Of a stretch of 64,000 nucleotides of DNA, positions 45,927 to 54,755 are shown piece by piece (within the stretch, counting starts at the first letter, position 1; every line of letters starts with the position of its first letter). Origin of the DNA: Achromobacter mucicolens. Lineage in GTDB: Bacteria > Pseudomonadota > Gammaproteobacteria > Burkholderiales > Burkholderiaceae_B. The DNA lies in the NCBI RefSeq assembly GCF_902859725.1, contig NZ_CADIJP010000010.1, forward strand, positions 124,001 to 188,000. Reading direction: 5' to 3'. The notes below the pieces were generated by a model. The model did no database searches. It was not told the DNA's origin and was given only the letters and a program-made list of their open reading frames with translations. The translations under genes and the position numbers were made by a program.

Positions 45927-47336
45927 TTACACCTTGGCGTGTGTCTCGATGAAACGGCGTACGGCGGCCTCGCTGCAGTCCATGACCTCGACGCGCTGCG
46001 GCAGCGATTCCAGGTCTGCGAGGTTGCCCGGCGGCGTGGCCGGACGGCCAAGCGCTTCCTCGATGGTCTCGGAGAACTTGGCCGGCAGCGCGGTTTCCAG
46101 CACGAGCATGGGAACGCCCGGCTCGACGAATTCGCGCGCGACCTTCACGCCGTCGGCAGTATGCGGGTCGACCAGCACGCCGGTGGCGTCGTAGACGGAG
46201 CGAATCGTGGCCAGGCGATCCGTATGCGAGCTGGCGCCCGACACGAAGCCATAACGCGACTCGAACTGGTCCTTCATGTCCGACAGGTCGAACGCGCCGT
46301 CGCGCGCCATCGTCGTCCACAATTCCTTCACGCGGTCGGTATCGCGGCCCGTCAGGTCGAACACGAAGCGCTCGAAGTTCGACGCGCGCGAAATGTCCAT
46401 CGAGGGGCTGGACGTGGCGTACGTCTGCGCGGCCGCGCGAGGACGGTACACGCCAGTGCGGAAGAACTCCTCCAGCACGTTGTTCTCGTTCGTGGCAAGC
46501 ACGAGGCGGCGGATGGGCAAACCCATGCTGCGGGCGATGTGGCCCGACAGGATGTTGCCAAAATTGCCCGACGGCACGGCGAACGACACTTCTTGTCCCG
46601 CGCGCTCGGTGGCGCGCAGCCAGCCATGGAAGTAGTAGACGACCTGGGCGGCAATACGGGCCCAGTTGATCGAATTGACGGCGCCCAGACGGTACTTCGT
46701 CTTGAAGGCCAGATCGCCGGCCAGCGCCTTGACGATGTCCTGGGCTTCGTCAAAGACCCCGCGCACGGCGATGTTGTGGATGTTCTCGTCTTGCAGCGAG
46801 TACATCTGCGCGCGCTGGAAGGCGCTCATGCGGCCGTGGGGCGACAGCATGAACACCGCCACGCCCTTTTTGCCGCGCAGCGCGTATTCAGCGGCTGAAC
46901 CCGTGTCGCCGGAGGTGGCGCCCACGATGTTCAGCGTGGTGCCGCGCTTGGAGAGCACGTACTCAAAGACCTGGCCCAGGAACTGCATGGCCATGTCCTT
47001 GAACGCCAGCGTCGGACCTTCGGACAGGCCCAGCAGCGACAGCCCGCCATCGAGCGGACGCAGCGGAACGATGTCCTCGCTGTTGAAGATCTGCGGCGTG
47101 TAGGCGGCACGGGTCAGACGGCGCAGGTCGTCCGATGGGATGTCCGTGGCAAACAACGACAGCACTTCGAAGGCCAGGTCGGCATACGACAGGCCGCGCC
47201 ACGATTCCAGCGTTTCCGCGGAAACCTGCGGCAGCGTCTGCGGCACCGCCAGCCCGCCGTCGGGCGCCAGGCCTTCGAGCAGGATGTCGGAGAATTCCAG
47301 CGGGGCCATGCCGCCGCGCGTAGAGATGTATTTCAT
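45927..47336 (-). CDS. thrC: Threonine synthase, 469 aa
   Basis: PLP enzyme that turns O-phosphohomoserine into threonine. MKYISTRGGMAPLEFSDILL opens it; the PLP Lys is in SEGPTLAFKDMAMQFLG (about residue 108), NIVGATSGDTGSAAEYALRG is the phosphate loop, and FAVPSGNFGNILSGHIARSM follows. GGAG lies eight bases before the ATG at 47336. It follows hom by 34 bases and forms the threonine branch with it. Confidence 0.97.
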   Translation of the reverse strand: MKYISTRGGMAPLEFSDILLEGLAPDGGLAVPQTLPQVSAETLESWRGLSYADLAFEVLSLFATDIPSDDLRRLTRAAYTPQIFNSEDIVPLRPLDGGLSLLGLSEGPTLAFKDMAMQFLGQVFEYVLSKRGTTLNIVGATSGDTGSAAEYALRGKKGVAVFMLSPHGRMSAFQRAQMYSLQDENIHNIAVRGVFDEAQDIVKALAGDLAFKTKYRLGAVNSINWARIAAQVVYYFHGWLRATERAGQEVSFAVPSGNFGNILSGHIARSMGLPIRRLVLATNENNVLEEFFRTGVYRPRAAAQTYATSSPSMDISRASNFERFVFDLTGRDTDRVKELWTTMARDGAFDLSDMKDQFESRYGFVSGASSHTDRLATIRSVYDATGVLVDPHTADGVKVAREFVEPGVPMLVLETALPAKFSETIEEALGRPATPPGNLADLESLPQRVEVMDCSEAAVRRFIETHAKV

Positions 47337-47370
47337 GTCAATTGCTCCACGATGCACCGGGCGCCCCCGA

Positions 47371-48675
47371 TCACGTCAGGTTCTCCACGCGCAGGCGCGT
47401 CACCTTGGACCGCACGAACGGCAGCGACTCGATGCGCTCGATGGCCTGATTGACGTTGCCTTCGACGGCCTCGTGCGTGAGGAAGATGATGTCGGCGCCG
47501 CCGATGTGCGACGGCTGCTGGATCATCGAACCGATGGAAATGCCGCGGTCGGCCAGGATGCGGGCGATATCCGCCAGCACGCCGGGCTGATCGTCCACGC
47601 GCAGACGCAGGTAGTACGACGTGCTGACCTGTTCGATCGGCAGGATCGGGGTGTCCGACATGGCGTCCGGCTGGAAGGCCAGGTGCGGCACGCGGTTGCC
47701 CGGATCGGCAGTGTGCAGGCGCGTCACGTCGACCAGGTCGGCCACGACGGCCGAGGCGGTGGGCTCTTCGCCCGCGCCCTGACCGTAGTACAGCGTCGGG
47801 CCGACGGCGTCGCCCTTGACCAGCACCGCGTTCATCGCGCCTTCGACATTGGCCAGCAGGCGCTCGGACGGCACCAGCGCCGGATGCACGCGCAGCTCGA
47901 TGCCGTCGGGGCGGCGCTTGGTGATGCCCAGCAGCTTGATGCGATAGCCCAGGCGCTCGGCGTGTTCGATGTCTTCGGCGGCCAGTTGCGAAATGCCTTC
48001 GATGTGGGCGCGGTCGAATTGCACCGGCACCCCGAATGCCAGCGAGGCCAGCAGCGTCAGCTTGTGGGCCGCGTCCACGCCTTCCACGTCGAACGTGGGG
48101 TCGGCTTCGGCGTAGCCCAGGCGCTGCGCTTCCGCCAGCACGTCGGCAAACGGCAGCCCGCGCGAGCGCATTTCGGACAGGATGAAATTGGTGGTGCCGT
48201 TGATGATGCCGGCCACCCACTGGATGCGGTTGGCGGTCAGGCCTTCGCGGATCGCCTTGATGATGGGGATGCCGCCCGCGACGGCGGCCTCGAAGTTCAC
48301 CATCACGCCGCGTTCGGACGCGGCGGCGAAGATCTCGTTGCCATGCTTGGCCAGCAAGGCCTTGTTGGCCGTGACCACATGCTTGCCGTTGGCGATGGCT
48401 TCGAGCACCAGCTCGCGCGCCAGCGTGTCGCCGCCGATCAGTTCCACGACGATGTCGATGTCGGGATCGCGCACCAGCGCGTGCACATCGGTGTCGACCA
48501 GAATGGAGTCGCCCACGCGGGCACGCGCCTTTTCCACATCGCGCACGGCGGCGCGGGTGACTTCAATGCGGCGGCCGGCGCGGCGGGCGATTTCCTCGGC
48601 GTTGCGAGACAGCACGGTCCACGTGCCGCCGCCAACCACGCCAAGACCAAGCAGACCCACCTTCATGGGTTTCAT
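47371..48675 (-). CDS. hom: Homoserine dehydrogenase, 434 aa
   Basis: Makes homoserine for threonine and methionine. NAD(P) loop GLLGLGVVGGGTWTVL near the N-terminus, catalytic domain with VAGIINGTTNFILSEM and LGYAEADPTFDVEGVDAAHK, and a C-terminal ACT domain (YYLRLRVDDQPGVLADIARI), so threonine feedback is likely. The Met at 48675 gives the usual N-terminus; another 13 codons upstream lies in Pro-rich sequence. Confidence 0.96.
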   Translation of the reverse strand: MKPMKVGLLGLGVVGGGTWTVLSRNAEEIARRAGRRIEVTRAAVRDVEKARARVGDSILVDTDVHALVRDPDIDIVVELIGGDTLARELVLEAIANGKHVVTANKALLAKHGNEIFAAASERGVMVNFEAAVAGGIPIIKAIREGLTANRIQWVAGIINGTTNFILSEMRSRGLPFADVLAEAQRLGYAEADPTFDVEGVDAAHKLTLLASLAFGVPVQFDRAHIEGISQLAAEDIEHAERLGYRIKLLGITKRRPDGIELRVHPALVPSERLLANVEGAMNAVLVKGDAVGPTLYYGQGAGEEPTASAVVADLVDVTRLHTADPGNRVPHLAFQPDAMSDTPILPIEQVSTSYYLRLRVDDQPGVLADIARILADRGISIGSMIQQPSHIGGADIIFLTHEAVEGNVNQAIERIESLPFVRSKVTRLRVENLT

Positions 48676-48820
48676 CGCGCCGCCCTCTGCGGGCGGGCGT
48701 TGAGGGGAATTCATTTCAGTTCTCCATAATGCTTTGTGCTGTTGCGCAGCACCCCCGACGCAAGAAAGCGGTCGCCCCTTATCGGGATGCCGCGGATCCG
48801 GCTCCGCCGGTCCGCAGGCA

Positions 48821-48861
48821 TGCCCCCTCAGAGGGGGAAGCGCGCAGCGCTGCGGGGGTGG
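48821..48861. repeat. GC-rich intergenic repeat between alaC and hom
   Basis: CCCCC-TCAGA-GGGGG (48823-48837) is followed by the palindrome CGCAGCGCTGCG and GGGGGTGGGC. Short elements built like this recur between genes in Bordetella/Achromobacter genomes, as far as I recall. Only one copy is in the window, so the repeat status rests on that memory. It may act as a terminator-like structure within the alaC-hom-thrC series. Confidence 0.45.
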
Positions 48862-48868
48862 GCACCCA

Positions 48869-50056
48869 TCACTTCAGCAATCCGTCCTTGCGGAACATAT
48901 CTTTGATGCCGCGCACCGCTTGACGCGTGCGCTGCTCGTTTTCGATAAGCGCGAAGCGCACGTATTCGTCGCCATACTCGCCGAAGCCGATCCCGGGGGA
49001 CACGGCCACTTTCGCATCCGACAGGACACGCTTGGCAAATTCCAAAGAGCCCATCGCCCGGTAGGGTTCGGGGATCTGCGCCCAGATGTACATGGACGCC
49101 TTGGGAATCTCCACATTCCAACCTGCTTCATGCAGGCCGCGCACGAGCACGTCGCGGCGGCTCTGGTATTGCGCCACGATTTCGTTCACGCAGTCCTGCG
49201 GACCGTCCAGCGCGGCGATGGACGCCACCTGGATCGGCGTGAACGTGCCGTAGTCGTGATAACTCTTGATGCGAGCCAGCGCGTTGACCAGCTCGCGGTT
49301 GCCGACCATGTAGCCGATGCGCCAGCCGGCCATGTTGTAGCTCTTGCTCATCGTGAAGAACTCGACGGCAACGTCGCGCGCGCCGGGCACCTGCATGATG
49401 GACGGCGCCACATAACCGTCGAACGTGATGTCGGCATACGCCAGGTCATGCACGACGAGAATGTCGTGTTCCTTGGCAAGCGCCACCACGCGTTCGAAGA
49501 ACGACAGGTCCACGCACTGCGCGGTCGGGTTGCTGGGAAAGCCCAGCACCATCATCTTGGGTTTCGGGATGGATTCGCGCACGGCGCGTTCCAGTTCCTC
49601 GAAGAAGTCCACGCCCGGCGTCATGCGCACGGAACGGATGTTGGCGCCCGCGATGACGGCGCCGTAGATGTGGATCGGGTAGCTGGGATTGGGCACCAGC
49701 ACGGTGTCGCCGCGATCCAGCGTGGCCAGCATCAGGTGCGCCAGGCCTTCCTTGGAGCCGATGGTGACGATGGCCTCGGAGTCCGGATCGAACTCGACCG
49801 CGTAGCGGCGCTGGTACCAGTCGCAGATCGCCTTGCGCAGGCGCGGGATGCCCTTGGACACCGAATAGCCGTGGGTGGTGGGACGCGTGGTCGCCTCCAC
49901 CATCTTGTCGACGATGTGCTTGGGCGTCGCCCCATCCGGATTGCCCATCGACATGTCGATGATGTCTTCGCCACGCCGACGCGCCGCCATCTTGAGCTCG
50001 CCGGTAATGTTGAAAACGTACGGGGGCAAACGCTCGATGCGAGAGAACTTCCTCAT
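48869..50056 (-). CDS. alaC: Alanine-type aminotransferase AlaC, 395 aa
   Basis: Class I/II PLP aminotransferase. [20 protein letters not shown] near the start, [33 protein letters not shown] and the PLP-Lys region [17 protein letters not shown] are as in E. coli AlaC (YfdZ). It likely exchanges alanine and glutamate; its position before hom and thrC is conserved in this group. Start at 50056; the upstream extension is Arg/Pro-rich and unsupported. Confidence 0.92.
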   Translation of the reverse strand: MRKFSRIERLPPYVFNITGELKMAARRRGEDIIDMSMGNPDGATPKHIVDKMVEATTRPTTHGYSVSKGIPRLRKAICDWYQRRYAVEFDPDSEAIVTIGSKEGLAHLMLATLDRGDTVLVPNPSYPIHIYGAVIAGANIRSVRMTPGVDFFEELERAVRESIPKPKMMVLGFPSNPTAQCVDLSFFERVVALAKEHDILVVHDLAYADITFDGYVAPSIMQVPGARDVAVEFFTMSKSYNMAGWRIGYMVGNRELVNALARIKSYHDYGTFTPIQVASIAALDGPQDCVNEIVAQYQSRRDVLVRGLHEAGWNVEIPKASMYIWAQIPEPYRAMGSLEFAKRVLSDAKVAVSPGIGFGEYGDEYVRFALIENEQRTRQAVRGIKDMFRKDGLLK

Positions 50057-50289
50057 GATGGGAATCCTTAGGGGCGAAAAGGCAAAAAGACCAGGGCGCG
50101 GTCGCGCGAAGGGGAAAGGGGCTCTGAGCCGCGCCAGCTCACGATTGCAGCGCAGCAAAACCCTGTAATCTAGCGCAACGACGCCTTGGCGGCAAATGGG
50201 GCAAAAAAGCCCCTTTTTCCCCGTGGATACGTTGCAACATGCAGCGTGTCCGATGCGCTATTATCAAGCACGTAAAGCCGGAGTTTTTA

Positions 50290-50748
50290 TTGAAGCTGCA
50301 TACCGATCCTGCGACGGCCGCTCTAAACACTGTCACCGCCTACGGCGATGGCTACATCGAGGTCAACCAGGTACGTTTTTCCTCTTCGGTCGCTTTCGGC
50401 CCCGAAGGCGAAGTGACCATCTGGCCTGTTGAGTCGACGGCCGACATTACCTCCTCCCTCTTGCTCCTGGCAGCCGGATTGTCCGAGCCCGCCCGCAATC
50501 CCCTGGATTTTCTGGATGCCCCGGAAGCCGCGCCCACCCGCCCGGCTAACGCCCCTGAAGTCCTGCTGGTGGGCACCGGCGGCAAGCAACAGTTCCTGCG
50601 CCCCGACGTGCTGCGTCCCCTTTTGGCGATCGGCATCGGCGTTGAAACCATGGACACCCACGCTGCCTCGCGCACCTACAACATCCTGATGGCTGAAGGC
50701 CGGCGCGTGGTCGTCGCCCTCATCCCTCCCCACGGAGCCACGAATTAA
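50290..50748 (+). CDS. Mth938-like domain protein, 152 aa, TTG start
   Basis: GGAG lies six bases before a TTG at 50290, whose reading (KLHTDPATAALNTVTAYGDG) matches the expected start; no ATG fits. The domain (VNQVRFSSSVAFGPEGEVTI, then PEVLLVGTGGKQQFLRPDVL and GVETMDTHAASRTYNILMAE) is the Mth938/NDUFAF3-like fold of unknown bacterial function. It is followed directly by bcp (TAATG). Confidence 0.85.
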   Translation: MKLHTDPATAALNTVTAYGDGYIEVNQVRFSSSVAFGPEGEVTIWPVESTADITSSLLLLAAGLSEPARNPLDFLDAPEAAPTRPANAPEVLLVGTGGKQQFLRPDVLRPLLAIGIGVETMDTHAASRTYNILMAEGRRVVVALIPPHGATN

Positions 50749-51212
50749 TGACGCCGAGCATAGGCAAACCCGCCCCGTTGTTCACCGCCGAAAGCACGAT
50801 CGGCCCCATCAGCCTCGAGCAGTGCCAGGGGCGGGCCGTGATCCTGTATTTCTACCCCAAGGACAACACGCCCGGCTGCACCACCGAAAGCCAGGATTTC
50901 CGCGATCTGCACGCCGACTTCCTGTCGGCCAGCGCAATCGTGATCGGCATCTCGCGCGACTCGCTGAAGTCGCACGAGAATTTCAAGGCCAAGTACGAGC
51001 TTCCTTTCCCTCTCATCTCCGACGCCGACGAAACCGTCTGCAATCTGTTCGGCGTCATCAAGCAGAAGAATATGTATGGAAAGCAGGTGCGCGGCATCGA
51101 ACGCAGCACCTTCTTGATCGACGCCTATGGCGTGCTGGTGCAGGAGTGGCGCGGGGTGAAGGTCCCGGGCCACGCCAAGGAAGTCCTGCAAGCCGCCAAA
51201 AGCATCGGTTAG
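50748..51212 (+). CDS. bcp: Thioredoxin-dependent peroxiredoxin Bcp/PrxQ, 154 aa
   Basis: Reduces hydrogen and organic peroxides. Active-site segment YFYPKDNTPGCTTESQDF with the peroxidatic Cys near residue 45. The Cys five residues further on, used as resolving Cys in some PrxQ proteins, is absent (Ser/Gln here), so this is a one-Cys or atypical form. Its ATG overlaps the preceding stop. Confidence 0.94.
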   Translation: MTPSIGKPAPLFTAESTIGPISLEQCQGRAVILYFYPKDNTPGCTTESQDFRDLHADFLSASAIVIGISRDSLKSHENFKAKYELPFPLISDADETVCNLFGVIKQKNMYGKQVRGIERSTFLIDAYGVLVQEWRGVKVPGHAKEVLQAAKSIG

Positions 51213-51267
51213 CCGCACAGGAAACCCGTCAGGCGCTATAGCCGGCCCAAACAGGAGAGTGACGCAT

Positions 51268-52968
51268 ATGCCGCTTCCGAAGTTGCCTACCCGCCCCGCA
51301 GCCATCCTGACCTTCCCCTCGGGCGAATCCGCCCGGGCGCAGGCCCGCACCACCAAGACTGCCGCTGCGCGGTCCAACACCCAGGCAGCCCTCGCCGAAG
51401 ACGAGGACGAACTGCTGGTACAGCCAGAACTTGAAGGCATGGCGGCGCCGGCACGCAAGGCCCACACGCCGTCTCCCGCTCACCAGGCGCCTCCCCCCGC
51501 AGCGCCCGCCGCACGCGCCCCCGCGCGCCAGCAGGCCAAGGCCGCGCCCGCCCCCGCCAAGCGCGGCAAGGCGCGCGCCCAGAACGAACCTCGCAAGCTG
51601 TTCGTGCTGGACACGAATGTGCTGCTGCACGATCCCAGTTCGCTCTTCCGCTTCGAAGAGCACGACATCTTCCTGCCGATGATGACGCTGGAAGAACTGG
51701 ACCACCAGAAAAAGGGCATGTCGGAAGTCGCGCGCAACGCGCGCCAGGTCAGCCGGTCGCTCGATTCGCTGGTGCAGGACGCCACGCACCTGGACGAAGG
51801 TCTTGAGCTGGCCAAGCTGGGCAACAAGGATGCCACGGGCCGCCTGATGTTCCAGACCACGGCCATCCACAGCACCCTGCCCTCGGACTTGCCGATGGGC
51901 AAGGCCGACAACCAGATCCTGGGCGTGGTGCGCGCCCTGCAGGAAAAATACCCGCAGCGCGAGGTCGTGCTGGTGTCCAAGGACATCAACATGCGCCTGA
52001 AGGCGCGCGCGCTGGGCATGGCCGCCGAAGACTACTTCAACGACCATGTCCTCGAAGACTCTGACCTGATGTACTCGGGCGTGATGCAGTTGCCCGAAGA
52101 CTTCTGGAACAAGCACGGCAAGGACGTCGAATCCTGGCAACAGGGCGGCACTACCTTCTACCGCATCCACGGCCCGCTGTGCTCGCAATTCGTGGTCAAT
52201 CAGTTCGTCTACTTCGAAGGCCAGATGCCGCTGTACGCGCAAGTGCGCGAAGTCAGCGGCAAGATGGCGGTGCTGGCCACCCTGCGCGACTACACCCACG
52301 GCAAGAACAACGTCTGGGGCATCACCGCGCGCAATCGCGAGCAGAATTTCGCCATGAACCTGCTGATGAACCCGGAATGCGATTTCGTGTCGCTGCTGGG
52401 CCAGGCCGGCACGGGCAAGACGCTGCTGGCGCTGGCGGCGGGCATCACGCAGGTGCTGGAAACCAAGCGCTACACCGAGATCATCATGACGCGCGTCACG
52501 GTGCCCGTCGGTGAAGACATTGGTTTCCTGCCCGGCACCGAAGAGGAAAAGATGCTGCCCTGGATGGGCGCGCTGGAAGACAACCTCGACGTGCTGAACA
52601 TGGGCGAAGGCGAAGGCAACGGGGACTGGGGCCGCGCGGCCACCATGGACCTCATCCGCTCGCGCATCAAGGTCAAATCCCTGAACTTCATGCGCGGCCG
52701 CACCTTCCTGAACAAGTACCTCATCATCGACGAGGCGCAAAACCTGACGCCCAAGCAGATGAAGACGCTGGTGACCCGTGCGGGCCCTGGCACCAAGGTG
52801 ATCTGCCTGGGCAATATCGCGCAGATCGACACGCCCTACCTGACAGAAGGCAGTTCAGGCCTGACCTTTGTGGTCGACCGCTTCAAGGGCTGGCCGCACT
52901 CGGGCCACGTCACGCTGCAACGTGGCGAGCGCTCCCGCCTGGCCGACTACGCGGGCGACGTGCTCTAG
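51268..52968 (+). CDS. PIN-PhoH family ATPase, 566 aa
   Basis: PIN RNase domain (KLFVLDTNVLLHDPSSLFRF near residue 110) fused to a PhoH ATPase with Walker A GQAGTGKTLLALAAG (about 380) and Walker B YLIIDEAQNLTP. This architecture (YlaK/PhoH2-like) has been linked to RNA unwinding and degradation. The first 105 residues are Ala/Pro/Lys-rich and disordered. The ATG at 51268 has GGAG ten bases upstream; a GTG at 51259 is too close to it. Confidence 0.93.
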   Translation: MPLPKLPTRPAAILTFPSGESARAQARTTKTAAARSNTQAALAEDEDELLVQPELEGMAAPARKAHTPSPAHQAPPPAAPAARAPARQQAKAAPAPAKRGKARAQNEPRKLFVLDTNVLLHDPSSLFRFEEHDIFLPMMTLEELDHQKKGMSEVARNARQVSRSLDSLVQDATHLDEGLELAKLGNKDATGRLMFQTTAIHSTLPSDLPMGKADNQILGVVRALQEKYPQREVVLVSKDINMRLKARALGMAAEDYFNDHVLEDSDLMYSGVMQLPEDFWNKHGKDVESWQQGGTTFYRIHGPLCSQFVVNQFVYFEGQMPLYAQVREVSGKMAVLATLRDYTHGKNNVWGITARNREQNFAMNLLMNPECDFVSLLGQAGTGKTLLALAAGITQVLETKRYTEIIMTRVTVPVGEDIGFLPGTEEEKMLPWMGALEDNLDVLNMGEGEGNGDWGRAATMDLIRSRIKVKSLNFMRGRTFLNKYLIIDEAQNLTPKQMKTLVTRAGPGTKVICLGNIAQIDTPYLTEGSSGLTFVVDRFKGWPHSGHVTLQRGERSRLADYAGDVL

Positions 52969-52990
52969 GCTTGTTCTCGCACCGGCAAAC

Positions 52991-53024
52991 AAAAAGCCCC
53001 TTGATCGCTCAAGGGGCTTTTTTT
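52991..53024. terminator. Bidirectional terminator after the PhoH gene
   Basis: AAAAAGCCCCTTGA (52991-53004) pairs with TCAAGGGGCTTTTT (53009-53022) around TCGC. It separates the PhoH gene from the convergent entericidin gene. Confidence 0.93.
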
Positions 53025-53040
53025 CACTACCGCGCGCCGA

Positions 53041-53172
53041 TTATTTGTCGGCTGCGTTGGTGATGGCATTGCCCGCCCGGGACATGTCCTTGCCCATGCC
53101 GGCGACGGTATTGCAACCGGCCAGCACGAAGCCGAACACGACAAAGGCAGTCAGCACAATCTTGCCGCGCAT
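53041..53172 (-). CDS. Entericidin-family lipoprotein, 43 aa
   Basis: GGAG lies seven bases before the ATG. The product begins MRGKIVLTAFVVFGFVLAGC, with lipobox LAGC and Cys at residue 20, followed by NTVAGMGKDMSRAGNAITNA, the short helical mature part typical of EcnA/EcnB. Entericidins are tiny lipid-anchored proteins; in E. coli a toxin-antidote pair. Only one such gene is seen here. Confidence 0.85.
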   Translation of the reverse strand: MRGKIVLTAFVVFGFVLAGCNTVAGMGKDMSRAGNAITNAADK

Positions 53173-53210
53173 GCTGTGACTCCAAAATAAAAAAATGAAA
53201 GCGCCTGCGC

Positions 53211-53906
53211 TCAGGCGATCTGCACGCGCAGTTCGCCCAGGCCTTCGACGCCGCCAGTGATCACGTCACCTTGGCGCACGGCGCCCACGCCCTCGGGCGT
53301 GCCGGTGAAGATGATGTCGCCGGGCTGCAGTTCAAACAGGCCCGACAGATACGAAATGCTTTCCGGAATATTCCACAGCATCTGCGAAATGTCGCTGGAT
53401 TGCTTGCGCTCGCCGTTGACGTCCAGCCAGATGGCGCCCTTGTCGAGCGTGCCGACCACGCTGCGCGGGTGGATGGGGCCCAGCGGCGCCGACTGGTCGA
53501 AGGCCTTGCCGATTTCCCAGGGGCGGCCCTGCTTCTTCATTTCGCCTTGCAGGTCGCGGCGGGTCATGTCCAGACCCAGCGCATAGCCCCACACGCATTC
53601 GTTGGCCTGGTCGACGGGGATGTCGCGGCCGCCCTTGCCCAGCACCACGACCAGCTCCATCTCGTAGTGCAGATTGGAAGTCTTGGGCGGATAAGGCATC
53701 TTGCCGGTTTCGCCGTCGGCCACGAACAGCACCGCGTCAGCGGGCTTGCAGAAGAAGAACGGATCTTCACGGCCCGTGAAACCCATTTCCTTGGCATGTT
53801 CGGCGTAATTGCGGCCGACGCAATAGACGCGGCGCACGGGGAACAGCGCGGCGCTGCCGGCAACGGGGACCGCGACGGGCGGCTGGGGAGGCAAAACGTA
53901 GTCCAT
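53211..53906 (-). CDS. Fumarylacetoacetate hydrolase family protein, 231 aa
   Basis: FAH-fold hydrolase or decarboxylase. VYCVGRNYAEHAKEMGF near residue 30, PFFFCKPADAV, LHYEMELVVVLGKGGRDI (metal Glu) and LQPGDIIFTGTPEGVGAV near the C-terminus are all present. Such proteins hydrolyse acylpyruvates or decarboxylate oxaloacetate (FAHD1-like); fumarylpyruvate hydrolase is another possibility. Substrate not determinable. It stands alone. About 290 bases between it and ppa hold only GC-rich hairpins without T-runs. Confidence 0.88.
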   Translation of the reverse strand: MDYVLPPQPPVAVPVAGSAALFPVRRVYCVGRNYAEHAKEMGFTGREDPFFFCKPADAVLFVADGETGKMPYPPKTSNLHYEMELVVVLGKGGRDIPVDQANECVWGYALGLDMTRRDLQGEMKKQGRPWEIGKAFDQSAPLGPIHPRSVVGTLDKGAIWLDVNGERKQSSDISQMLWNIPESISYLSGLFELQPGDIIFTGTPEGVGAVRQGDVITGGVEGLGELRVQIA

Positions 53907-54195
53907 GAGCTATCAACCTATGACAAATACGTGACCGGAATATCCGGGAAAAATGTTACCCCGACGCCGCGCGCGCTTGGCATGCCCTGTGCCCCCGCGA
54001 TGGGGCGTTGTTGTTGTTGGGCGGCCGGGCGTTTGAAAAAGCACTCGCGAGTGTAGCCCTTTCTGCGGCCAATGCGAGGACCGCACGGAACGGGCGCCTG
54101 CAAGACAACGGCGCGGCTGCGACAGGCCACGGGCCGTCGCGGCCGCGCCGCCGGTAGGCGCCGGCCGGCAAGATGCCGGCTGGCGTGTGGCCCGA

Positions 54196-54726
54196 TCAGC
54201 CCTTGGTGTAGCGCTCGGCGCTGCGCACGATTTCCTCGTGAGCGGCGTCCACGCCCTTCCAGCCCTTGACCTTGACCCACTTGCCCTTTTCCAGGTCCTT
54301 GTAGTGCTCGAAGAAATGCTGGATGCGGGAGATGTCTTCCGCGGGCAGATCCTCGTAGGACTTGATGTTGCGGTACGGGGGGTACAGCTTTTCGATCGGC
54401 ACGGCCAGCAGCTTGGCGTCGCCGCCCGACTCGTCGTCCATTTCCAGCACGCCGATGGCGCGGCAGCGCACGACGGCGCCGATCTGGATGGGGAACGGGG
54501 TCAGGACCAGGACGTCGGCGGGGTCGCCGTCTTCGGACAGGGTCTGGGGGATGTAGCCGTAGTTGCACGGATAGTGCATGGCCGTCAGCATGAAGCGGTC
54601 AACGAAGATTGCACCGGAATCCTTGTCGACCTCATACTTCACCGGGTCGGCGTTCATGGGGATTTCGATGATGACGTTGAAGTCTTCCGGCAGCTTCTTG
54701 CCAGGGGAGACGCGATCAAGACTCAT
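54196..54726 (-). CDS. ppa: Inorganic pyrophosphatase, 176 aa
   Basis: Family I pyrophosphatase of normal length. The signature with metal Asp residues is [17 protein letters not shown] near residue 65; [11 protein letters not shown] precedes it and [14 protein letters not shown] closes the active site. It drives biosynthetic reactions by removing PPi. It lies 29 bases after hemY on the same strand and may be the last gene of that series. Confidence 0.97.
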   Translation of the reverse strand: MSLDRVSPGKKLPEDFNVIIEIPMNADPVKYEVDKDSGAIFVDRFMLTAMHYPCNYGYIPQTLSEDGDPADVLVLTPFPIQIGAVVRCRAIGVLEMDDESGGDAKLLAVPIEKLYPPYRNIKSYEDLPAEDISRIQHFFEHYKDLEKGKWVKVKGWKGVDAAHEEIVRSAERYTKG

Positions 54727-54755
54727 GGTTCAACCTTGTTTGTCTGAAAGGATAT

